Source of the DNA: a virus
IMG/VR virus record: IMGVR_UViG_3300036760_001538
Location: 1 to 64,000 of that record
DNA: 64,000 nt
Direction: 5' to 3' (one strand)
This document shows, one piece after another, positions 58,153-64,000 of this stretch. The notes beneath the pieces were generated by a model. That model was not told the DNA's origin and did not search any database. It saw only the letters and a list, made by a program, of their open reading frames with translations. The position numbers were made by a program, and so were the translations under genes. The stretch's first letter is position 1. Each line of letters opens with the position of its first letter.

Positions 58153-58373
58153 CTGCTACCCAGGCAAAGGAACGCATCGAGCGGCACCTGCTCGGCAAGG
58201 GCTACAGCCGCAAAGAGGGTCAGAAGCACACCTATCTCGTCCACCCTGACGGGTCGGCGCGCTACATGCTGACCAGCCGCACGATCAAGCGCCAGAAGCG
58301 CTTCGAAGACGGCTGGGTGAACGTGAGTCGCGCCGCCTCGCTCATCGAGGTGGCCAGGAGGTTGGGAGAGTGA
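58149..58373 (+). CDS. Small basic hypothetical protein
   Basis: 74 residues, ATGA overlap with the ART-like gene. RIERHLLGKGYSRKEGQKHTYLVHPDGSARYMLTSRTIKRQKRF, given here in part, suggests a small beta-rich nucleic-acid-binding fold. No family recognised. Confidence 0.55.
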   Translation: MTATQAKERIERHLLGKGYSRKEGQKHTYLVHPDGSARYMLTSRTIKRQKRFEDGWVNVSRAASLIEVARRLGE

Positions 58374-58603
58374 TGTGGGTCGAGCCGATGGGCAGCGACA
58401 ACCAGGGCGAGGACAAGCGGCACCCCGATGAAGCCTTGTGGCGACGCATTCGAGAGGCCATCTACAAGGCCGTGTACGCGGTCTTCAAGCCGCCTCCACC
58501 GGACGTCATCGAGAAGATAGAGGACGTCCTCGGGAGAGCGGAACGCGAGTGGAAGAAGGAGGAAGAAGAGCAATGCCAAGACGAAGCCAACGGGAAGCAG
58601 TAG
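58373..58603 (+). CDS. Small helical acidic hypothetical protein
   Basis: 76 residues, ATG overlapping the previous stop. Helical (WRRIREAIYKAVYAVF, DVIEKIEDVLGRAEREWKKEEEE). The last 31 bases overlap the next gene. Not recognised. Confidence 0.5.
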   Translation: MWVEPMGSDNQGEDKRHPDEALWRRIREAIYKAVYAVFKPPPPDVIEKIEDVLGRAEREWKKEEEEQCQDEANGKQ

Positions 58604-58983
58604 CAGAGAGGGCGGAAGCCCGGCTGGAGGAGCAGCGTCAGCGTCGTCGGGAAGCGGCGCAACGAGGCGCACAGACGCGCCGACAACGGCGCGAAGCGCA
58701 GGCAGCCGATCCACAGCCGCAGGGCGGGGCCGAAAGCCGCACACAGGGGCACGTGGCCCGCCGTTCGCGGCCCCGTGCGCACCCCGACCTTCTGACGGTG
58801 GCAATCCGCGGCCACTTCGCCGAGCGAATGCGGGCACTGTCCGAGAGCAGTGGGATGAGCCTGGCGAAGATCCTCAAGGACGCCCTGCTCGTCTACGAGC
58901 GCGAGGTCGAGGGCGGCTATGAACCAGGCACGAGCCTGCGGAGGTGGCAAGAGAACGCGGCAGAGGGCGGAGAGCAAACATAG
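58573..58983 (+). CDS. Basic protein with ribbon-helix-helix-like end
   Basis: 136 residues from ATG 58573. Residues 1-75 are Arg/Gln/Ala-rich and disordered; the C terminus LLTVAIRGHFAERMRALSESSGMSLAKILKDALLVYE looks like a ribbon-helix-helix DNA-binding fold. Possibly a regulator of the late accessory genes or a plasmid-like CopG protein. It is the last gene before the island promoter. Confidence 0.6.
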   Translation: MPRRSQREAVAERAEARLEEQRQRRREAAQRGAQTRRQRREAQAADPQPQGGAESRTQGHVARRSRPRAHPDLLTVAIRGHFAERMRALSESSGMSLAKILKDALLVYEREVEGGYEPGTSLRRWQENAAEGGEQT

Positions 58984-59006
58984 CAGTGCTACATCCGCTT
59001 GGAACT

Positions 59007-59022
59007 CACCGGGTTTCCGGTG
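59007..59022. promoter_or_regulatory. Hairpin after the last phage gene
   Basis: CACCGG and CCGGTG pair around a GTTT loop. There is no T tract, so it is only a possible terminator or boundary structure. Confidence 0.35.
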
Positions 59023-59049
59023 GGCCCTCGTCATGGAGGCAAGACGTAG

Positions 59050-59104
59050 ACTGTGAAAAACTGTGATGGATCTGCGATATCGGTAATTAACTGAAATTAA
59101 CTGA
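59050..59104. promoter_or_regulatory. Direct repeats upstream of the island promoter
   Basis: ACTGTGA occurs at 59050 and 59060 (10-base period) and AATTAACTGA occurs twice in direct tandem at 59085-59094 and 59095-59104. Helically phased repeats before a strong promoter suggest a regulator-binding region or an AT-rich UP element. Confidence 0.55.
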
Positions 59105-59111
59105 TCTACTC

Positions 59112-59140
59112 TTGACAAAACTGTGCTTCTCTAGGATAAT
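59112..59140 (+). promoter_or_regulatory. Strong sigma70 promoter of the island operon
   Basis: TTGACA (59112-59117) and GATAAT (59135-59140) with a 17-base spacer, 25 bases before the GTG of the HTH gene. The surroundings are much more AT-rich than the phage genes. Confidence 0.85.
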
Positions 59141-59165
59141 ACGCCAAATACTGGAGAACACTATC

Positions 59166-59456
59166 GTGAACTTGGCCTCTGCAATGGGCAATGGGCCTGA
59201 GCTGCTGACCGTTAAGGAGGCAGCTGATCTGCTGCGAATGAACCCGAGCTACTTGGCGAGTCGGCTCGCGGCTGGCGAATATCCAGTAGAGGTAGCGTTT
59301 CGAGTGGGCCGTACTTGGCGGGTGGATCGCGCTCGCCTGCTAGAGTGGTTCCAGAACCGAGAGCAGCTCAGGCGACGCGCCGGCAGTAGGAAGGCTACAG
59401 CTGCGGCTCCTTCTCTTGCCAATATGGCGAACGGCAAGCGTAGGAGGCGGGCATGA
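59166..59456 (+). CDS. Excisionase/MerR-type HTH protein
   Basis: 96 residues from GTG 59166, with TGGAGA nine bases upstream; codons further up precede the transcription start. LLTVKEAADLLRMNPSYLASRLAAGEYPVEVAFRVGRTWRVDRARLLEWF is the HTH_17/excisionase pattern (given in parts: VKEAADLLRMN, RTWRVDRARLLEWF). Basic tail. ATGA overlap with the radical SAM gene shows it leads the operon; probably its regulator. Confidence 0.82.
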   Translation: MNLASAMGNGPELLTVKEAADLLRMNPSYLASRLAAGEYPVEVAFRVGRTWRVDRARLLEWFQNREQLRRRAGSRKATAAAPSLANMANGKRRRRA

Positions 59457-61051
59457 GGGTCCTTCTTGTTGAGCCTGAGTATCGGCGGTTGTCTGCCTCG
59501 AAAAAGCGACTTGCTTCGGAGCCCTGCGTTGCGCCTTCCGTAGATGCGCGTGAGTCGCGAGACGACGAAACCCTCTGGTACCCCCCTTTGGGTCTGATGA
59601 AGCTCTCCCGATTCCACAAGGACCGCGGCGATGAAGTGCGCTTCGCGAGCGGCTGCGATCCGAGCATCGCCGTACAGCAGACTCTTCTCTCTCCGCCGGC
59701 GTTGTGGGACAGAGTCTACATCACCACCCTCTTCACTTACGACTTCGCTAAGATCGTGGAAACCATCAAGTTCTACAAGAACGCCGTAGGAGGAACCTCT
59801 CATCGGGTTTACGTCGGTGGCATCATGGCATCACTCATGCCGGACGCCGTGTATGAGGAGACCGGCATCTATCCCATCACCGGAGTATTGCATTCGCCCG
59901 CGCCTCTCGGTCTAGATGACGACGTTGACATCGACGCGTTGCCGCCGGACTACGACATCGTCGACCCCCGCCTATATGCCGTCAATGACACTTATTACGG
60001 CTACACATCGCGAGGGTGCGTTAACACGTGTCCCTGGTGCGGAGTGCCGAAGGTCGAACCTGAGTTCGTTCCCTATATTGATATCAAGCCGGTCATCTGG
60101 GCGCTGCGAGCTCGGTACGGCGACAAGGCCAAGCTCAAGCTGATGGACAACAACGTACTGGCCTCACCGGCACTAGAGCAGATCGTGGCCGACCTTCTGA
60201 AACTCGGCTATGGCAAGGAGCAGTACACGGACACCGAATCCAAGAGGGCTAGGGTCATCGATTTCAACCAGGGCTTGGACGCCACGTTCATCACCGAAGA
60301 GCGGATCAGGCTCTTGGCACAACTGAACATCAAGCCGGTACGGATAGCGTTCGACCGGGTCAGGGAGAAAGCGACTTATATGCGCGCGGTGGAGCTTGCA
60401 CAGAAGTGCGGCTTCACGCAGTTCTCGAACTACATGCTCTACAACTTCGATGACTCCCCACGGGATCTATATGAGCGGCTCCTCGTTAACATCGGCATCA
60501 ACAGGCAGTGGTTGGGTGAGGACGGTAACCGAGCAGGCGAGATCTATAGCTACCCAATGCGATATGCCCCGATAGATGAAACAAACGGCTCTAAGACAAG
60601 GGAGCGCCGCGATCATGTCCCTGCGGTGATGACAGAATCACGAGACTGGTTGCAGAACCCTGCGTGGACAAGGCGGTTCATTCGGAATGTCGCGATCATG
60701 ACGGGTGCTGCGCACGGTGCCATTTCCCCGACCCCAAGCCTCGCACTCCGCACCATTGGTGAGTCATTCGAGGAATTCGTGGCGAATCTCTACATGCCAG
60801 AGGAGCTTCTGCGGAACAGGAACAAGCACGAGCGCCGGCTCTATGAACATGAGCCAACTCGTGAGCCAGGCACTGGGCTGGTAGAGGGATTTCGTCAGTT
60901 CATCCTGCGCCTACTAGCCAAGCAAGGCGACGTTTTTCGTGCCTTCCATGAGGCGGTGTCGGAAAACCGCGCTGAGGCCGTAAAGCGCTATCGGAACGAA
61001 TGCACGGACGAAGAGACTCGGAAATGGCTAGATCTGTACCTGAAGAGATAG
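59453..61051 (+). CDS. B12-domain-like radical SAM protein
   Basis: 532 residues. N-terminal VLLVEPEYRR, then LWYPPLGLMKLSRFHKDRGDEVRFASG and a Rossmann-like region (VYVGGIMASLMPDAV) resemble B12-binding radical SAM enzymes. Residues 183-197 GYTSRGCVNTCPWCG carry CxxxCxxC (Cys189, 193, 196) for the 4Fe-4S cluster. KLMDNNVLAS, DFNQGLDATFITEERIRLLAQLNIKPVRIAFD (in parts) follow as the TIM-barrel strands. The last 100 residues are helical. It may modify nucleic acid or another target; no close family function known. It overlaps the GHKL gene. Confidence 0.85.
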   Translation: MRVLLVEPEYRRLSASKKRLASEPCVAPSVDARESRDDETLWYPPLGLMKLSRFHKDRGDEVRFASGCDPSIAVQQTLLSPPALWDRVYITTLFTYDFAKIVETIKFYKNAVGGTSHRVYVGGIMASLMPDAVYEETGIYPITGVLHSPAPLGLDDDVDIDALPPDYDIVDPRLYAVNDTYYGYTSRGCVNTCPWCGVPKVEPEFVPYIDIKPVIWALRARYGDKAKLKLMDNNVLASPALEQIVADLLKLGYGKEQYTDTESKRARVIDFNQGLDATFITEERIRLLAQLNIKPVRIAFDRVREKATYMRAVELAQKCGFTQFSNYMLYNFDDSPRDLYERLLVNIGINRQWLGEDGNRAGEIYSYPMRYAPIDETNGSKTRERRDHVPAVMTESRDWLQNPAWTRRFIRNVAIMTGAAHGAISPTPSLALRTIGESFEEFVANLYMPEELLRNRNKHERRLYEHEPTREPGTGLVEGFRQFILRLLAKQGDVFRAFHEAVSENRAEAVKRYRNECTDEETRKWLDLYLKR

Positions 61052-62583
61052 GAAAACCGATTCCGGTTCGGGGGACCCTTGGAGCCCAGCTCCTGGAGGT
61101 AGTCACTGCCGGGATGTATAGTGACCCCAGGATGATTCTCAGGGAGTACATTCAGAACGCGGTGGATTCGCTTGACCTAGCAGAGGAGAAGGGTGTGATT
61201 GGGTCGACCGAGGGGATTGTCGACATTCGCCTGGAGGGGCAAGCGAGGACAATCACGATCGAGGACAACGGCCTCGGAGTCCCCCTCGATGAGCTGTCCG
61301 AAAGGCTGGGCAGCCTTGGGCGCAGCGAGAAGGAGGGTATGAGGTGCAGAGGCTTTCGAGGGATCGGGCGACTCGGCGGCCTGGCCTACTGCGATGAGAT
61401 CAGATTCGAGACCAGAGCGGACCGTGATCGGAAGATTGGTATTGTAACCTGGGACGGTGTGGCTACCAGGGAGTTGATTCGGGAGACTCGAGGCAGGGGC
61501 AGGCTCGCCGACATAGTGCAGCGTGTCGCCAGCACATATGCTCGAAGGCCGTCCTCCGCTGATCCGTCGCGCTTCTTCCGCGTCACGCTTTCGAAGGTGC
61601 GGCCTTTTCATAGTGACGATTTGATGAACCTACACCGAGTGCGGGACTATCTCTCGCAGGTCGCACCTGTCCCGTTCGACCGAGAGCGATTCCGGTTTGC
61701 GGACGCGATAGACGAGCGGCTTAACGACCTTCCTGGGTATCGCAGCTATGAGATCCGCGTCAATGACCGCCGGATATGCCGACCATATAGCGATCAAATC
61801 CCGGTGAACGATGCGCGCACTGAGCGAATCCAGGCGGTTGAGCAAATGGATTTTGAGGGAGCCGATGGAAGGCTGATGGGTCGCGGCTGGTACGCGATCA
61901 CCGATCTCTGCGCTGCCTTCCCCCCTAGTCTGATCGCGCGCGGTATCCGAATGCGGCAAGGCAACATAGGAGTCGGTGAGGAGTCCTTCCTGGAGCACTG
62001 CTTCACCGAGCGGCGCTTCGCCGCCTGGCACATCGGCGAGATACACGTGGACACAGGCATCCGGCCAAACGCCCGGCGCGACGGTTTTGAGCACTCGGCG
62101 GATTACGAGCGGTTCCTGGAACAGGCGCGAGTATTGGGGACTCACCTGAGTGCCCTATGCAGACGTTCATCCAAGAACAGAAGCATGGTCCGAACCGTGG
62201 GCGCACGACTCCTTGAACTCGAGCGGCAGGTCAGCGCAATGTTGTTCCCTAACCAGACACACTTGGAGTCGTTTCTGACCGGCTTCGACCGGTGCCTGCT
62301 CGACCTAGAGACGCGCATGGGAACGCTTGATGTAGACCATGGCTTGCGCGACCGTCTGCGCAGATTGAGGCGCAGGGCGGACGACATCCGTCGATGCCCA
62401 AGATACCTGTCGGACTCGCTCGACCGCCGCAAGCTCCGTCAGCTAGAGCCGGCCGAACTGCTGAAGCGGATCAGCGAGTCCATTTTGGCCGATCCGGCCA
62501 ACGGCCTTGCATCCAAAGAGCTGCTGAGGACCATACTGGACCCGTATCTGAAGCCGTCTCTCCGAAGGCGGCTCCGTCACTAG
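61024..62583 (+). CDS. Hsp90-like GHKL ATPase
   Basis: 519 residues from ATG 61024, overlapping the radical SAM gene by 28 bases. Bergerat fold motifs: LREYIQNAVDS (N box, Asn45), ITIEDNGLGV (residues 77-86), LGSLGRSEK and RGFRGIGRLGGLAYCDE (G2 region, about 109-125). Later regions are helical and unassigned. This resembles Hsp90/MORC-type ATPases seen in prokaryotic defence islands. Its stop is 14 bases from the ParB-like gene stop on the other strand. Confidence 0.85.
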   Translation: MARSVPEEIGKPIPVRGTLGAQLLEVVTAGMYSDPRMILREYIQNAVDSLDLAEEKGVIGSTEGIVDIRLEGQARTITIEDNGLGVPLDELSERLGSLGRSEKEGMRCRGFRGIGRLGGLAYCDEIRFETRADRDRKIGIVTWDGVATRELIRETRGRGRLADIVQRVASTYARRPSSADPSRFFRVTLSKVRPFHSDDLMNLHRVRDYLSQVAPVPFDRERFRFADAIDERLNDLPGYRSYEIRVNDRRICRPYSDQIPVNDARTERIQAVEQMDFEGADGRLMGRGWYAITDLCAAFPPSLIARGIRMRQGNIGVGEESFLEHCFTERRFAAWHIGEIHVDTGIRPNARRDGFEHSADYERFLEQARVLGTHLSALCRRSSKNRSMVRTVGARLLELERQVSAMLFPNQTHLESFLTGFDRCLLDLETRMGTLDVDHGLRDRLRRLRRRADDIRRCPRYLSDSLDRRKLRQLEPAELLKRISESILADPANGLASKELLRTILDPYLKPSLRRRLRH

Positions 62584-62597
62584 GCGACCGCTGGCAT

Positions 62598-63590
62598 CTA
62601 CGCGAATCTGGAGAGGAGCTTAGCTACGGCATCCCTGATCTTCTTCAACTCATAGATGCACTTCTTCAGATGATCCTCACTCATCTCGTGAAAGTCGTCT
62701 CTCGTGTCCGGGTCACATATGTGATCGCGGAATTTCTTCAGTCTCTTCACCCATTCGTTCGTCGCTCCGCGACTTACCGCCCGCTCGTAGCACCTCTCGA
62801 GACTCCCCTTTGTTCCGATGAAGGTCGCGAGGGTCTTGCCCCCTGCACGACAGATGGCCGTGACCTTTTCCCGAACGTCGACTGCTCGGGGTATCTCACC
62901 TGACTTTATCTTCTGGACGATCACCTTATCGAACGTTGGCTCTGTCCTCCGCGCCCTCCTGATGTACTGGGACTTCAGGAGTTCGTCGTAGTAGCTCCAT
63001 CTCGAGACGTCATTGTCGCCATGTTCCCTCATGTAGGAATAGACCATAATCAGGTGCGACACGAGCTTGGCTGAGAGGCCCATCTCCGATGCGATTCTCG
63101 ATGCATCAACGCCATGAACCTTACAGCGGCGCCACAGGTAACCGGCCTGTTCGTACGGAGCCCAGTCTTTGCGACCGATTATGTGATACTCGCCCAGTAG
63201 GGCGAACACAACGTCGTCGCTCACGTCGGAGGGCAGGAGCTTCACCTTGATCTTGCCCCACTTGATCGGGTCCCCTTTAGCCAGCACCCGATAGGCTGCT
63301 AGTCGGCTGTTCCCTTCGAGCACGACGAAGTCGCCATCCCTGACCAGGACCGGGTCGGTTAGGCCACCGTTAGCCTTGATTGACTGGACCAACGCCTTTA
63401 CATGGTCCACCGAGCTCAAACGCCGCTCGATCTCAGCCTGTGATGCCTCCTCCTCTCCGTTGAGTATGGAGTAGACTCTCGGGTTTTCAGTGTAGAATTG
63501 CAGTTGGGTCTGGCGCATGTGCCCGCACCGGACTACAATCTCCTGGTTTGCTATCGTAAGCGAATCCTCAATCCATTGGACTCTTTCCAT
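62598..63590 (-). CDS. ParB-like nuclease domain protein, island
   Basis: 330 residues, start ATG 63590 on the minus strand (GTG 63593 directly before it also in frame). ParB/sulfiredoxin fold: RLSSVDHVKALVQSIKANGGLTDPVLVRDGDFVVLEGNSRLAAYRVL (in parts: LVRDGDFVVLEGNSRLAAY, with the GNxR core). A helical half follows (DASRIASEMGLSAKLVSHL) with an HTH-like stretch, and a C-terminal helical domain. It precedes the SNF2 helicase stop by only three bases, so they share an operon; it faces the GHKL gene. Confidence 0.82.
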   Translation of the reverse strand: MERVQWIEDSLTIANQEIVVRCGHMRQTQLQFYTENPRVYSILNGEEEASQAEIERRLSSVDHVKALVQSIKANGGLTDPVLVRDGDFVVLEGNSRLAAYRVLAKGDPIKWGKIKVKLLPSDVSDDVVFALLGEYHIIGRKDWAPYEQAGYLWRRCKVHGVDASRIASEMGLSAKLVSHLIMVYSYMREHGDNDVSRWSYYDELLKSQYIRRARRTEPTFDKVIVQKIKSGEIPRAVDVREKVTAICRAGGKTLATFIGTKGSLERCYERAVSRGATNEWVKRLKKFRDHICDPDTRDDFHEMSEDHLKKCIYELKKIRDAVAKLLSRFA

Positions 63591-63596
63591 CACGGC

Positions 63597-64000
63597 TCAT
63601 TCCCCTTGTTCAATGTTCAGAATCTCCCGGAGAACATGGCCGAAGTCATAGGACATCTGGCTCTGATAGTACTCCAGCGAAATGTCCCCTTGTGCCAATT
63701 GCGCCGCTAGCTGCTTGCTGTGAAGCAGAACGTCGACCCACTCGTCTATGGAGTCCTGCATAATTAGGTTGGTGACATAGCAGGTCTTGCTCTGCGATAT
63801 CCTGTGTATCCTGTCCTGGGCCTGCAAGTAGTCGTCCAGGCCGAAAGTCCGGTCGTAAAAGATCACGTGGTTGGCGACGGTAAGCGTGAGCCCCTCTCTT
63901 GCGGCGCCAGGCGTGGCAACGAGAACTCGACAGGCGGGTTCGGAGGTAAACCTATCGATGGCCCGATTCCTGGTCTGCAGTGCCAGCTTGCCGTGAACCC
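63597..64000 (-). CDS. SNF2-family helicase, C-terminal end (partial)
   Basis: Only the end of the gene is in the window; the start lies beyond 64000. The visible frame contains RVLVATPGAAREGLTLTVANHVIFYD (in parts: VATPGAAREGLTLTVANHV), the SNF2 motif V region, then AQDRIHRISQ, motif VI. This is a Swi2/Snf2 ATPase translocase. SNF2 proteins partner with ParB-like or methylase genes in many defence and modification systems. Confidence 0.9.
   Translation of the reverse strand, partial: VHGKLALQTRNRAIDRFTSEPACRVLVATPGAAREGLTLTVANHVIFYDRTFGLDDYLQAQDRIHRISQSKTCYVTNLIMQDSIDEWVDVLLHSKQLAAQLAQGDISLEYYQSQMSYDFGHVLREILNIEQGE

Noticed and set aside
1-64000. tRNA or rRNA genes and insertion sequences
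   Set aside because: I saw no cloverleaf-like segments, rRNA sequence or transposase motifs.

Overview
The window reads as an almost complete temperate siphovirus (prophage or phage contig) of about 59 kb, followed by the start of a separate defence-like island. The DNA is GC-rich, coding is very dense, and most genes overlap by ATGA or GTGA junctions. The host cannot be named from this sequence. The GC-rich codon use and three copies of a short repeat with a CAAGCTCAGGGCAGGC-like core, a type I associate with Chloroflexota and similar uncultured lineages, make such a host plausible but unproven.

Layout: (1) 1-2656, integration cassette: a small protein, a DUF2924 protein, a large serine recombinase and a small HTH protein. 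(2) 3037-4306, lysogeny switch: an XRE repressor and an ImmA/IrrE-type metalloprotease behind a consensus promoter, with two matching 13-bp operators. (3) 4395-20968, early genes: a sigma-like factor, a PD-(D/E)XK nuclease, a Sak4-like recombinase, a DUF669 protein, an ERCC4 nuclease, a RecD2 helicase, a primase-helicase, an iteron array that looks like the replication origin, an XRE regulator on the minus strand, a zinc protein and SbcD/SbcC. A bipartite promoter-like element occurs three times here and is a good candidate for recognition by the phage sigma factor. (4) 21028-27031, DNA modification and nucleotide genes: three methyltransferases (one fused to ParB), a ParB-like protein, a DUF4406-like protein and a DUF1599-like protein. 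(5) 27069-29365, terminase. (6) 29429-33170, cargo between terminase and portal: an AbiEi/AbiEii-like toxin-antitoxin pair with its own promoter and palindromic operator, a zinc-ribbon protein and a HEPN-motif protein. (7) 33167-54557, head, connector and tail genes. These include two promoters each followed by a structured attenuator-like leader RNA, a minor head protein with added DUF2924-like and HExxH domains, and a tail chaperone with a -1 frameshift site. (8) 54562-55614, lysis (holin-like, NlpC/P60-like endolysin) ending in a terminator. (9) 55738-58983, late accessory genes: amidoligase, class II glutamine amidotransferase, an ADP-ribosyltransferase-like protein and small proteins. (10) 59050-64000, island: a strong promoter with direct repeats, an excisionase-type HTH protein, a B12-type radical SAM protein, an Hsp90-like GHKL ATPase, and convergently a ParB-like protein and a SNF2 helicase that runs off the window.

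How the parts work together: repressor and protease hold or release lysogeny. The early operon supplies recombination-dependent replication from the iteron origin, with the sigma factor probably switching on later early operons. The methyltransferases may protect phage DNA. Late genes build a long-tailed siphovirus, with leader RNAs placed to tune head-gene expression. The best candidates for undescribed biology are the radical SAM/GHKL/ParB/SNF2 island, the covarying head-operon leader RNAs, the three-domain minor head protein, and the amidoligase/amidotransferase/ART cassette.
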